Assembly: GCA_964445985.1 (NCBI GenBank) | Contig: CAYUMU010000092.1 | Location: 1-27,278, forward strand | Source of the DNA: CAYUMU01 sp964445985 | GTDB lineage: Bacteria; Planctomycetota; Planctomycetia; Pirellulales; S012-138 | DNA: 27,278 bases | Reading direction: 5' to 3' | Shown: positions 14,951 through 23,506 of the stretch, in pieces | How positions within the stretch are numbered: the first letter of the stretch is position 1 | Layout: the number at the start of each line of letters is the position of its first letter | The notes under the pieces: generated by a model | The model's input: only the letters and a program-made list of their open reading frames with translations | What the model was told of the DNA's origin: nothing | The model's database searches: none | Made by a program: the position numbers and the translations under genes

Positions 14951-15931
14951 TTAAGTGGGCCGTTTTACGCCCGCGGCCAGCAGTTCTTCCCGCGCCACCC
15001 AGGCGGCCACGGCCACATCTTCCAGTGCCATGCCAACCGACTTGAAGAGCACAATATCCCTGCCGACTTCTTCCAAACGACTCGCGTCAGGATCGGAAGG
15101 CGAGCCCGCTTGCCGAGCGGCGGCAATGATCTCGCCCAGGTTCTCGGCCTGGTCCCAGTTAAAAACGCCCTGTTCAATAGCGGCCACAAAGTCGCCGGCC
15201 TCCTTCTGGCAGCAGGCGACATCGTCGCACGCTACCCGCGCGGCGCGCGCCACCGTGGCCACGTCGATCTCGGCTTTTTCCAACCAGTTGGATCCCATCG
15301 CCGCCAGGAATGTGCCTGGCGCGAGCCAACTCCCCTCGAGCACCGGCTGGCGGCTGCTGGTGGCGGTGACCACCAGCGGCAGGTTTTCGGCGGCCTGACG
15401 CGGCTGGTCGGCAGCCACGATTTTGAAGGCATACTCGGCGGACATTCGTTCCACGAACTCGGCGCGCGCCTCCGGCTTCCGGCTGTACACAATCACTTCT
15501 TCGAGCGGTCGCACGGCGGCCACGGCGGCCAGTTGAGCTTCGGCCTGCCAGCCTGATCCGAACAGCCCGAGGCGGTTGGCGCCCGGCGGCGAGAGATGTT
15601 TCACGGCCACGCCCGTGGTGGCGCCGGTGCGAATCTGCCCTAACCGATCGGCTTCGATCAGGGCTTGCAATGTGCCGCTGGCCGTGTCGTACAAGCCTAC
15701 ATGAAACCGGGCGCCGGCTTTGGTGGTGGCGTAGCACTTCCAGCCAGCCAGGCCCAAGTAAGCGGCCGCGGCGCTCATGCCGTGGAGCACAAAGCCAGGC
15801 GCCAGGCAACGGGCTCGTGGCACGTTGTCGGCCTGGCCGGCGGCCAACTGGGCAAAGGCTTCTTCGACCAGCCGCACGGCGTCGGCCATGGTAAGGCGAG
15901 CCCGAACGTCGTCTTCGGTGAGATGGATCAT
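14951..15931 (-). CDS. Ornithine cyclodeaminase/mu-crystallin family protein
   Basis: A 326-residue NAD(P)-dependent enzyme of the ornithine cyclodeaminase/mu-crystallin/alanine dehydrogenase (archaeal type) family. The N-terminal substrate-binding part has the conserved KCYATTKAG region and EADRLGQIRTGATTGVAVKHL. The Rossmann part has GLFGSGWQAEAQLAA and VIVYSRKPEARAEF. Further conserved stretches are LVVTATSSRQPVL and FLAAMGSNWLEKAEID. Possible reactions include ornithine to proline, or reversible amino or imino acid reduction; sequence alone does not decide. Its ATG overlaps the stop of the upstream metallophosphoesterase gene by four bases (ATGA at 15928-15931), so the two are translationally coupled. 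The length is normal. Confidence 0.9.
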   Translation of the reverse strand: MIHLTEDDVRARLTMADAVRLVEEAFAQLAAGQADNVPRARCLAPGFVLHGMSAAAAYLGLAGWKCYATTKAGARFHVGLYDTASGTLQALIEADRLGQIRTGATTGVAVKHLSPPGANRLGLFGSGWQAEAQLAAVAAVRPLEEVIVYSRKPEARAEFVERMSAEYAFKIVAADQPRQAAENLPLVVTATSSRQPVLEGSWLAPGTFLAAMGSNWLEKAEIDVATVARAARVACDDVACCQKEAGDFVAAIEQGVFNWDQAENLGEIIAAARQAGSPSDPDASRLEEVGRDIVLFKSVGMALEDVAVAAWVAREELLAAGVKRPT

Positions 15932-17394
15932 CGCGAACTTTCTCCCGCCAGGCCAGCTTGGAATTCTTCCACGGTGGCGCAGCCGATCGCCGCCCTATGG
16001 ATGGGCCAATCCGTCAGCGGAAACGTTTTGGGCGAGCCGACCGCGTAATACTGCCGATAACGCATGGCCTCCGCGGAACCAGGCACGAGCGATTTCCACC
16101 AGCGATTCATGCCGGCAGCCGTGAACTGCGTGGGGCCGTAGGCCTTGTTGAAATCATAAACCTGATTCCAAACCAGGGCACCGCCTGATGTACCTTGCCG
16201 CGGCTGGGCGGTCGCCAGCGGCAAAGCCCAGGTTTGGTAGTTGGTGATCGCGGCCGAGGCCGCATCGCACTGATATGCCTGATAGCCGGGGTTGTTGCCA
16301 AAAATGGGACTAATGCCTGGCGCCAACTTGGTAAACAACACCGGCTCGTTGGCAACCCGCGCCACGCGGTAATCATCCATGTGGGTATGCCCCGCCAGGG
16401 CCAGGGCGATGGTCGAACGAAACCGCGCCACCAGTTGCAAGTACGCCGCCAGGTCGCTGGCTTGCCAGAACTCCACCGCCGGCCTGTCATTGCGGGCAGC
16501 TCGGGCCGTATCGTACGAATCGATGCCGGGCGGAATGTGCGAGATCAGCCAGACTTTCTGCCCCGCCTGCCGAGCCGCAACGAGCTCGGCCTCCAGCCAG
16601 GCCAGCAACTTGCCCCCTGGCTTCAAGGCCTGGTCTCCGCAATCGTCGTGATAGTCGGACGAGAAGAACACGCTATTGAAACTGATGAGCCGCAGCTTGC
16701 GATGCCCCGGCGGCGAAAGCGAATAGCACCCCAGCTTGACCATGGATTGCTCGACCGCCTCGCGTTCCGGCGCGGAAACAAACAGCGTGGGCGCCCAGGC
16801 TTGCGAGAAATCGCGGAGAAAATCCCCCTCGGGTGTCAGGTCATAATCGCCGCAGAACGAATCTTCGTTGCCCAGCGCAGGGTAAAGCGGCACGCCGGGG
16901 AAGCGGCGTTTCAGCTCCGCGATCACGAATTTCAACGTGTTCAACGTGAACTGTTGAAAGACCTCCGGCCGCGCGGCCCGCACGCCAGGCGCGAGCCGAT
17001 CGAACTCGGTATCGCAATCGTGGGCCAAGAAGTCGCCCGCACAAATGATGAAATCGGGCCGTGGCAACCGTGTCTTGGCATCGTCGAACGTGCTCGCGAG
17101 CAAGGCATGGTTGGTGTCGCGCCCCACGGGGTTGCACCCGGCCGGCCGTGATTCCGCCAGGATCGCCCGCCATTGCTCCACGGGCGCCTGCTGCAACCGC
17201 GAGAAAAGCGCCGGATCGTAGAACGGATCGAAATGGAAATCGGACAGCACCAGGAACTGGCCCGTAGGCTCGGCAGCCTCGGGCGGCGACTCGCCACGAA
17301 CGGCGTTGGATAGAATTCCGCCGCTGATCCATAGCAGCACAATGAGGCCGCAGGCGGCGAAGCGATGCCGGCCATGATGGAGGTTGCTGGTCAT
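15928..17394 (-). CDS. Exported ASM-like metallophosphoesterase
   Basis: About 488 residues with a signal peptide or N-terminal anchor (FAACGLIVLLWISGGILS). The calcineurin-type two-metal motifs are in order: DFH (52-54, in VLSDFHFDPFYD), GDFLAHD, GNED, HIPPG and GHTH. This pattern resembles the acid sphingomyelinase-like phosphodiesterases. The third motif reads GNED where GNHD/GNHE or GNND is usual; the metal-binding Asn is kept but the following catalytic His is not. It would hydrolyse phosphodiesters or phosphate esters outside the cytoplasm, substrate unknown. The start at 17392-17394 is preferred; the TTG at 17410-17412 abuts a palindromic repeat. The stop overlaps the start of the cyclodeaminase-family gene. 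Confidence 0.87.
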   Translation of the reverse strand: MTSNLHHGRHRFAACGLIVLLWISGGILSNAVRGESPPEAAEPTGQFLVLSDFHFDPFYDPALFSRLQQAPVEQWRAILAESRPAGCNPVGRDTNHALLASTFDDAKTRLPRPDFIICAGDFLAHDCDTEFDRLAPGVRAARPEVFQQFTLNTLKFVIAELKRRFPGVPLYPALGNEDSFCGDYDLTPEGDFLRDFSQAWAPTLFVSAPEREAVEQSMVKLGCYSLSPPGHRKLRLISFNSVFFSSDYHDDCGDQALKPGGKLLAWLEAELVAARQAGQKVWLISHIPPGIDSYDTARAARNDRPAVEFWQASDLAAYLQLVARFRSTIALALAGHTHMDDYRVARVANEPVLFTKLAPGISPIFGNNPGYQAYQCDAASAAITNYQTWALPLATAQPRQGTSGGALVWNQVYDFNKAYGPTQFTAAGMNRWWKSLVPGSAEAMRYRQYYAVGSPKTFPLTDWPIHRAAIGCATVEEFQAGLAGESSR

Positions 17395-17411
17395 GGATTG
17401 CACGAAAAACA

Positions 17412-17464
17412 AAGTCGGCTTTCGCTCCGCGAAAGCAAATCCTTTCGCGAAGCGAAAGGCGACT
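17412..17464. repeat. REP-like double palindrome
   Basis: A 53-base intergenic unit containing two adjacent hairpins: GCTTTCGC-TCC-GCGAAAGC, then CCTTTCGC-GA-AGCGAAAGG. The whole unit is bounded by AGTCG at 17413 and CGACT at 17464, so it is itself a near-perfect inverted repeat. It shares its palindromic core and outer AAGTCG with the 163-bp element at 14786-14948. It lies immediately upstream of the metallophosphoesterase gene and downstream of the WD40 gene, so it could also act as a terminator or mRNA stabiliser. Confidence 0.65.
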
Positions 17465-17555
17465 ATGCCCGAAAGTTATTCTTCATGGGTTCCCATGCGG
17501 CGATTATAAGCTGCCGCACTACCAGCACGCCAAGCTGCCGTGGCTGGTCTGCCCG

Positions 17556-18608
17556 CTATTTTTTGCCATCGGCTTTTTTGGCGTCCTTGCTGGGCGCTTC
17601 CTTCTTGGGCGGCTCGGGCTTCTTCTCCATGCGGAACAGCCGGGCATGCCCGTCGAAAAACGGCACCGCGACTTGCAGTTGGTCGGGGTGCAACGACATA
17701 TCGCGGGCACTGCCGGGCAGCTTGAGCTCGTGGAACGGATTGACCTCTTCTTCCTTATAGAAGTAGAGGAAGCCACCGCTGCCGCCTCCTGCCGCGGCAA
17801 TCAAGAAGCCTTGCGGATGATAGGCCAGCCCCCAGGTTGCGCCCCGAAGCTCGGCCTTGGGACGATGGAACTGGACCTGCTTGCCCGAATCCCAATCGAG
17901 CACGGCCACGGCCGCCACGCCAATGCCGGCGAAGGCATTGCTGACCTCGGTAATGCCGCCGATGGCCAGCCGCGAGCCATCTTCATTGAAGCCAATGCTG
18001 CGGGCTCCGCCAATGTCGGCCTGGAAGGTGTTGTCGAACTTGTGCAGCGCTTCGATCTTGAACTCGCGATTTTCCTTGCCGTCGGCGAGCGTCCAGTGCT
18101 TGGCCACGCCCATCAAATCGAAAGAAACCAAGTCGCCGCCGGCCGGATGGAACGCCACGTTGTACACGTGGGCTGCATGCCCTGCCAATTCGCGGACCAA
18201 CTTGCCGTCGGCCGCATTCCAAAGCTTGATCAGGTTGTCGTTGCCGCAGGTGGCAAGCAGCTTGCCATCGGGGCTCACCGCCACCGATCGCACCCAGCCA
18301 TCGTGGGCGGGCGTGGTTCGCGCCGGCTGGGGGGTCTCCGCGGCCGTTTCCTGGCAGATCAGCAAGCCATCGTAACCGCCGGTGTAGGTGAACTTGCCGT
18401 CGGGCGAAAACGCGATGGCCCTCACCCAGCTATCGTGGCCAGGGCAGGCCGTGGGCTTGCCGGTCGCCATGTCAAACCGTTGCAGGGTGCAATCCTGAGC
18501 GCCGGCAAACAGATACTTGCTCCGCGGATCAATGCGGCAAGCAATGAGCGGGCTGGCGTATGTCCAATCCGTGGCCAAATGCGTCTGTTGGGGATCTGCT
18601 TCGTTCAT
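17556..18608 (-). CDS. WD40 repeat protein
   Basis: About 350 residues made of WD40 beta-propeller repeats. Units are recognised by patterns such as HDSWVRAIAFSPDGKFTYTG, HDGWVRSVAVSPDGKLLATC (followed by NDNLIKLW) and HAAHVYNVAFHPAGGDLVSF. Later blades are more diverged (ARSIGFNEDGSRLAIGG, RGATWGLAYHPQGFLIAAA, ARDMSLHPDQLQVAV). The C-terminus is a Lys/Pro/Glu-rich tail. There is no signal peptide, so the protein is probably cytoplasmic and serves as a binding scaffold. The ATG at 18606-18608 has GAGGAG about nine bases upstream; the longer frame to 18668 is not supported. It follows the DUF1549/1553 and DUF1501 genes on the same strand, an arrangement common in planctomycetes, but a strong hairpin separates it from them. 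Confidence 0.87.
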   Translation of the reverse strand: MNEADPQQTHLATDWTYASPLIACRIDPRSKYLFAGAQDCTLQRFDMATGKPTACPGHDSWVRAIAFSPDGKFTYTGGYDGLLICQETAAETPQPARTTPAHDGWVRSVAVSPDGKLLATCGNDNLIKLWNAADGKLVRELAGHAAHVYNVAFHPAGGDLVSFDLMGVAKHWTLADGKENREFKIEALHKFDNTFQADIGGARSIGFNEDGSRLAIGGITEVSNAFAGIGVAAVAVLDWDSGKQVQFHRPKAELRGATWGLAYHPQGFLIAAAGGGSGGFLYFYKEEEVNPFHELKLPGSARDMSLHPDQLQVAVPFFDGHARLFRMEKKPEPPKKEAPSKDAKKADGKK

Positions 18609-18653
18609 GGGGGAACCACTCCTCAAACCGGCCTGGCCAATGCCTGATACGCG

Positions 18654-18707
18654 GAAAAAGAAAACCACCGCGTGCGCCGCGAGGCGGTCGCGCCGCCGCG
18701 GCGCACG
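18654..18707 (-). terminator. Intrinsic terminator between DUF1501 and WD40 genes
   Basis: An 11-bp perfect stem (CGTGCGCCGCG at 18671-18681 with its complement at 18697-18707) encloses a further small GGCG-GTCG-CGCC hairpin. Read on the minus strand, the stem is followed by GCGGTGG and then TTTTCTTTTT (18654-18664). This fits a rho-independent terminator after the DUF1501 gene, or an attenuator reducing expression of the WD40 gene. Confidence 0.55.
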
Positions 18708-18742
18708 GGTGAAACATGCCGCCTCGAATCCTGGTGCAACTT

Positions 18743-20041
18743 CTAAGAAAGCAATTCATCGATGGCCGAGGCGGCAGGATCGGCAACGGGCATGTCACGC
18801 CCATTCAAAGTAAACGAATCAGTGGTATTCACCCCGACCGCTCTCAAGTAGGTGTGGAACAAATGGCCATGATCGACTTCGCGATCGGAGACCTGAGTGC
18901 CATTGGCGTTGGTCTTGCCAACCACGGCGCCATGTTGCAAGCCGGCGCCCGCCAGAGCCACGCTCCAGGCGGTTCCCCAGTGGTCGCGGCCGTAACGCTC
19001 GTTGATCTTGGGGGTGCGTCCGAATTCCGACATCACCACCACCAGCGTTTTCTCCAACAGGCCTCGCTCGTGCAGGTCTTGCAGCAAGTAGGCGTACGTG
19101 GCGTCGAACTCGCCCAACTGCTCGATATGGAAATCGAAGTTTTCGTAGTGGGTGTCGTAATTGGTGTGATTCACTTGCACGTACGACACACCCTGCTCGA
19201 TGAGCCGCCGGGCTAGCAGGCAGTGGCGGCCGAAATCGTGCGAACCGTACTTGTCGAGCATGGTCGCCGGCTCTTTGCTCACGTCGAACGCATCGCGACG
19301 CTCCATCAACCGCTGGGCCTGCTCGTAAGAATAGGTGTAAGCCTCGGTATCGGCCGTGCGGCGACGGGCCGTAAAGCGGTCGCTCACCCGCCGGCGCATG
19401 TCGTTGCGAGCGATGTCGTCCATCGCCGCCAGCGCGCTGGGCCGGAGCGAATTCTGCGGCGGTTCGCCGCCATTGAGCGTCACGCTGGCGTACTTCGGCC
19501 CCAGGTAAGCGGCGTCCTTATTGTTCACGCCGCCCCCCTTGGAGCTAATGCGAATGAAGCCCGGCAGGGGATTCGATTCGTGCGTGAGCAACTTCGAGGT
19601 GACCGAACCCAGGTGAGGGTAAGTGAACGCTGGCGACTCGCGGCGGCCCGTCTCCATGGCCACGCGACCCTTGGCGTGATTGTTCTCTTTGGTGTTGATG
19701 CTGCGAACCAACGCCATGTGGTGCATTTGCTGGGCCGTTTTGGGCAGCAGCTCCGAAATATGCACGCCAGGCACCGAGGTGGGGATGGCCCGGAAAGGTC
19801 CGCCCGTATCGGTCTTGGGCTTGGGATCCCAGGTTTCCAGCTGGCTCACGCCGCCGGCCAAAAAGATCACCAGCATGTGCTTTTGGTCAGCCACCAACTG
19901 CTTGGCAATGGCTGGGTTGGTAAATGCCGAAACTCCGGCCCCGGCGCTCAAGCCGGCTAACCCTCCCATCAGGCTGCTGCCGAGAAAAGCGCGGCGGCCT
20001 AACATGTGTTCCTGCGATCCACACGCATAGTTGCACTTCAT
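18743..20041 (-). CDS. DUF1501 protein, Tat-exported
   Basis: About 432 residues of the DUF1501 family, related to the sulfatase/alkaline-phosphatase fold. A twin-arginine signal is visible (GRRAFLGSSLMGGLAGLSAG). Conserved stretches include DQKHMLVIFLAGGVSQLETW, HHMALVRSINTKENNHAKGR and VVVMSEFGRTPKINERYGRDHW near the C-terminus, the last a hallmark of the family. Function is not established; in planctomycetes it is nearly always paired with a DUF1549/DUF1553 protein, as here (gene 136 bases upstream), and a joint role in polysaccharide or sulfated-glycan handling has been suggested. The ATG at 20039-20041 has AGGAG eight bases upstream. The longer frame to 20065 is unlikely. Confidence 0.92.
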   Translation of the reverse strand: MKCNYACGSQEHMLGRRAFLGSSLMGGLAGLSAGAGVSAFTNPAIAKQLVADQKHMLVIFLAGGVSQLETWDPKPKTDTGGPFRAIPTSVPGVHISELLPKTAQQMHHMALVRSINTKENNHAKGRVAMETGRRESPAFTYPHLGSVTSKLLTHESNPLPGFIRISSKGGGVNNKDAAYLGPKYASVTLNGGEPPQNSLRPSALAAMDDIARNDMRRRVSDRFTARRRTADTEAYTYSYEQAQRLMERRDAFDVSKEPATMLDKYGSHDFGRHCLLARRLIEQGVSYVQVNHTNYDTHYENFDFHIEQLGEFDATYAYLLQDLHERGLLEKTLVVVMSEFGRTPKINERYGRDHWGTAWSVALAGAGLQHGAVVGKTNANGTQVSDREVDHGHLFHTYLRAVGVNTTDSFTLNGRDMPVADPAASAIDELLS

Positions 20042-20177
20042 TGATCCAACTCCTGTGCGGCACAAACTGGGGTGAATGATTCTTTAGATTTCGAGGGGGG
20101 GAAGGCCCAAACTTCGCGGAGGCGAGCCGGGCAAACCGGCCGCAACTCGGCGATCGCCCACCCCCCTCCCATCAAGG

Positions 20178-21935
20178 CTAATGGTTGAAACGAAATTCCG
20201 ATGACGCCATCAATGCCCAAGCCAACAACTTGAAACGCTCCACTTGCGCGGCCGGACTCTCCGCGCCGCTATTGCCGATCAATGCGATCGCTTCGGCCCG
20301 TTCTTCAGGGCTGGGCAGCCGCGTGAGAATGGCCAGGTACACCTCGTCGACCTCGGTCGGCACGTTTTGGCTCGAACTCAACCGCTGCAGCAAACTGGTG
20401 CTCCGCGGGTTCAACCAGGCTTGCATCAGGCTGCCATTGTTGAAGAACAACGCCTGATTCACGGTGGCCTGAAAATCTTGCTCAGGCTCGCCGGCCGAAC
20501 TGCCATACAGAGTGACAAACTGCGGCACGTTGGCACGCAAGGCGTCGTGAACGGTTTGCTCGATCAACTTGGCTCGCAGTTCGGCATGTTCGGGACTATC
20601 GGCTGGCAAGTCCTTCAGCAGCTTGTCGGCGGCGACTTTGGGCGTTTGCTTGGCTCGCTCCGCGTCGCTAATGCCAGCGGCCTCCATCAGGCTGAAGGCG
20701 AATTGCTCGGGCGACAGCGGTTTGAGATTCGCCACCGCGAATCGCTCGGGCGCCGCCTGCTCGGCCGTCATCCCTGCCGGCATCAGGCTGCCGCGCTGAT
20801 AGGTATCCGAAAGCGCCAGTTCGCGAATCAGGTATTTCACGTCAAAATCGTGATCGCGGATCGACTTTGCCAGGCGATCCAGCAATTCGGGGTGCGAGGG
20901 CGGATTACCCCCGTGATCGAGGTCGGGTGGATGCACGAGCCCTCGCCCCATCATCAAATACCACAACCGATTGGCCAGATTGCGGCTGAACCGAGGATGA
21001 TCGCCGGCGGCGATTTGCTCGGCCAATTGTTGTCGCCGGCTGAACTTGGGAACGCCCCCTTCGGTCTTCGTCGGGGCCACCACGTAGGCTTCGTCCTTGC
21101 CAAACGTCGGTTCCTCAACCACCTCGGCCTCGGGCAGTCGCGGTTTGTAGTTCTTCACATCCACCGTGGCATCGAACACCGACTTGTACGCCACTTCGCC
21201 ATCGGCCTTTTCGGCAAAAGTGTTCTTCTTGGTCTTGGCGTCGGTGAATACGTAGCTGCGATTCAGAAACGCGTAAATGCCGTAGTAATACGACTGGTAA
21301 TAGTCGCCATACACGGGGTGGTCGTGGCACTGGGCACATTGCAAATCCATGCCCAGGAACAACCGGCTGATGTCGCGGGTGAGCACGTCGAGGTCGCCCC
21401 CCCGGTCCAGGTAGAAACGCGCCGCGGGCCGTAACTCATCGCCCCCGGCGCCCAGAATCTCTTTCACCAGCAGGTTGAAGGGCCTGTTTTCAGCGAACGA
21501 CTTCCGCAGGTAGTCTTCCCACTCTTTGGAAGGCACCACGGCCGTCGCCCGCCGCTCCATCAACATTACATCGAACGCCTGCTGCATCCGCCGGGCAAAC
21601 TCCGGCGCCGCCAACAGCGCATCGATCAGCGTTTCGCGCTTGTCTGCCGCGGTGTCGTCGAGAAAAGCCTTCGCTTCCAAGGTGGAAGGAATTCGGCCTG
21701 CCAGGTCCAAATAAATGCGGCGAACGAACTCGTCGTCGCTCGCCAGGGGAGCGATGGGCTGACCTTTCAACGGCTCCTCAATCGCCCGATCGATCCACAC
21801 ATGCAACAGGTCGGAAGTGGGAGCCGTTTCTTCTTCAGCGGCCCCAACCTCGTTATTGGAACTAGCTAGAACCAGCGCGATCAGGCTGGCTTTGCCCATC
21901 CAAACGACAAACCGGCTTTGCAGCGGCAAAGGCAT
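20178..21935 (-). CDS. DUF1549 and DUF1553 domain protein with a CxxCH motif
   Basis: A 585-residue exported protein with an N-terminal hydrophobic signal (SLIALVLASS...VGAAE). DUF1549 spans about 45-225 and includes DDEFVRRIYLDLAGRIPS and DKRETLIDALLAAPEFARRM. A single CxxCH motif (CAQCHDHPVYGDYYQ) near 205-220 could bind haem or another ligand. DUF1553 follows in the second half, with FSRNLANRLWYLMMGRGLVHP and NPPSHPELLDRLAKSIRDHDFDVKY kept in the usual order. No separate N-terminal cytochrome c (PSCyt1) domain is present, unlike in many family members of around 800-1000 residues. It is the first gene of the DUF1549-DUF1501 pair. The pair's role is unknown; export and co-occurrence with glycan-degrading genes are family knowledge. 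Confidence 0.92.
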   Translation of the reverse strand: MPLPLQSRFVVWMGKASLIALVLASSNNEVGAAEEETAPTSDLLHVWIDRAIEEPLKGQPIAPLASDDEFVRRIYLDLAGRIPSTLEAKAFLDDTAADKRETLIDALLAAPEFARRMQQAFDVMLMERRATAVVPSKEWEDYLRKSFAENRPFNLLVKEILGAGGDELRPAARFYLDRGGDLDVLTRDISRLFLGMDLQCAQCHDHPVYGDYYQSYYYGIYAFLNRSYVFTDAKTKKNTFAEKADGEVAYKSVFDATVDVKNYKPRLPEAEVVEEPTFGKDEAYVVAPTKTEGGVPKFSRRQQLAEQIAAGDHPRFSRNLANRLWYLMMGRGLVHPPDLDHGGNPPSHPELLDRLAKSIRDHDFDVKYLIRELALSDTYQRGSLMPAGMTAEQAAPERFAVANLKPLSPEQFAFSLMEAAGISDAERAKQTPKVAADKLLKDLPADSPEHAELRAKLIEQTVHDALRANVPQFVTLYGSSAGEPEQDFQATVNQALFFNNGSLMQAWLNPRSTSLLQRLSSSQNVPTEVDEVYLAILTRLPSPEERAEAIALIGNSGAESPAAQVERFKLLAWALMASSEFRFNH

Positions 21936-22393
21936 GCGTGACTGCCTTTCAACAGGAGTGGTTGGGTGGGAGGGTGTGGGGCGTGGCGATCAAATGCCGA
22001 TGTTCACCGTTGTGGAAGTTGCACTTCCATTACGGCGGCCTTCTGACCGTGCTCCATGGGCAAGAACACAATCGCATCCAATCATCGTTATGTATTAAGG
22101 CAATTGCCCGAGTGGGTCAAGAGAATTCCGCGAATTCCCAACCTCCGGCACCCCCCCGGTGGAACACCAAGCGAGCCCCCAGCAACCAGCCCCCACCAGC
22201 AACCAGCCCCTACCGCAAGAACTCCTATTTGCGCCAGCACCCCATTCCCGGCATAATGTCCGCTCGAATCTGTCCGCGCCAGAGCCGCCCGCAATGCAGC
22301 CGCCTGGTTCGCCAGAACGAATCGATAGATGGTCAAAGCCCGCGAGGCGAAGCACCATATTGCCCACGAACGCCGTTCAAGGAGGAACGACCG
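21936..22393. other. Divergent intergenic region before the NeuB-like gene
   Basis: About 458 bases holding the divergent promoters of the DUF1549/1553 gene (minus) and the NeuB-like gene (plus). It contains a perfect small palindrome, TGGAAGT-TGC-ACTTCCA at 22013-22029, possibly an operator. It also contains the tandem repeat at 22179-22210. An in-frame extension of the NeuB-like frame through this region is low-complexity Pro/Gln/Ser sequence and is taken as untranslated. Confidence 0.4.
22179..22210. repeat. Short tandem repeat
   Basis: CCAGCAACCAGCCCC occurs exactly at 22179-22193 and again at 22196-22210. A similar GGCAACCAGCCCCCA occurs at 13432-13446 in another intergenic gap. This suggests a dispersed low-complexity intergenic repeat of this genome. 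Confidence 0.55.
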
Positions 22394-23449
22394 ATGGGGG
22401 TTTCCAGCAACTGGGATCTGATTGCCGGTCGCGGCCTGGGTGGCGATTGGCCCTGTTATGTGGTTGCCGAAATTGGCCAGAACCATAACGGCTGTCTGGA
22501 AACGGCCCGGCGGTTGATTGCCGCCGCGGCGGCCGCCGGCGCTAACGCCGTCAAGTTCTGCAAGCGGCACCTCCCCAGCGAACTCACTTGGGAAGCCTGG
22601 CAGCGACCCTACCTGAACCCTCACAGCTTTGGCCCCACCTATGGCGAACACCGCCAGGCTTTGGAGCTCGGCCGCGAACAGCATTCCGAACTGAGCGATT
22701 ACGCGGCGAGTCTCGGCATCACCTACTTCTCCACCGCCTGCGATCAGCAAAGCGTGGAAGACCTGGAACTGATCGAAACGCCCTTCTACAAAGTGGCCAG
22801 CCGCGACCTGACCAATCTGCCGCTACTCGCCGCCATTGCCGAAACCGGCAAGCCGGTCATTTTGAGTTGTGGCATGGATGGCCCGGCTGAAATCGCCCAG
22901 GCCCTCCAGGTAATCCACCGCCAGCACACCCAGGTGGCGCTGCTGCAATGCACCAGCGCCTACCCCACCCGCGACGAAGACGTCAACCTGCGGGCCATGG
23001 CCGCGCTGGGGGCTCGGTTCGCCCTGCCCGTTGGTTTCAGCGACCACACCCTGGGCAGCGCCGTGGCCATCGCCGCCGTGGCCCTGGGGGCGGTGATAAT
23101 CGAGAAACACATCACGCTCGACCGCAACCAGCGCGGCACCGATCACGCCTGCAGTCTCACGGTGGCCGAGCTGCCGGCCTTCGTGGCTGACCTGCGACGC
23201 GTGGAAGCCGCTCTCGGCGACGGCGTGAAACGCGTGCCTGCCAGCGTGGCCGCGGCCCGGCAAAAGCTCGGCCGCTCGCTGGTGAGCCGCTGCAACATTC
23301 CGCGCGGCGCGCGCGTCACCGAAGACATGCTCTGTTTGAAATCGGCCGGCTCCGGCTTGCCGTGGCATCAGCGCGAGCAGCTGTTGGGCCATGTTGCCCG
23401 CCGCGACATCCCGGCCGACTCGTGCTTGTTGCCCGCTGATTTTGAATGA
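22394..23449 (+). CDS. NeuB-type N-acetylneuraminate (nonulosonate) synthase
   Basis: A 351-residue protein of the NeuB/SpsE family, which condenses phosphoenolpyruvate with an N-acetyl-mannosamine-like sugar to give a nine-carbon acidic sugar. The TIM-barrel domain shows AEIGQNHNG (25-33), YFSTACDQQSVEDLE, FYKVASRDLTNLPLL, ILSCGMDG, LLQCTSAYPTRDEDVNL, VGFSDHTLGSAVAIAAVALG and IIEKHITLDR. A C-terminal antifreeze-like SAF domain (about 290-351) has IPRGARVTEDML. The early VKFQ-type motif reads NAVKFCKRHL here. The ATG at 22394 follows a strong AGGAGG site. A cytidylyltransferase gene follows 57 bases later, consistent with synthesis and then CMP activation of the sugar. Whether the product is sialic acid or another nonulosonic acid cannot be said. 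Confidence 0.9.
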   Translation: MGVSSNWDLIAGRGLGGDWPCYVVAEIGQNHNGCLETARRLIAAAAAAGANAVKFCKRHLPSELTWEAWQRPYLNPHSFGPTYGEHRQALELGREQHSELSDYAASLGITYFSTACDQQSVEDLELIETPFYKVASRDLTNLPLLAAIAETGKPVILSCGMDGPAEIAQALQVIHRQHTQVALLQCTSAYPTRDEDVNLRAMAALGARFALPVGFSDHTLGSAVAIAAVALGAVIIEKHITLDRNQRGTDHACSLTVAELPAFVADLRRVEAALGDGVKRVPASVAAARQKLGRSLVSRCNIPRGARVTEDMLCLKSAGSGLPWHQREQLLGHVARRDIPADSCLLPADFE

Positions 23450-23506
23450 TGCTTAACAGGTTGGCGCCCTTCGGCCCTGGCCGCGTCTTGCCCTCAAGGA
23501 AGAGCC

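Noticed and set aside
20244..21434. 396-codon plus-strand open frame
   Set aside because: It is antisense to the DUF1549/DUF1553 gene and shows shadow composition.
21938..22393. N-terminal extension of the NeuB-like frame
   Set aside because: It is low-complexity Pro/Gln/Ser sequence over an intergenic repeat; a strong AGGAGG site marks the ATG at 22394.
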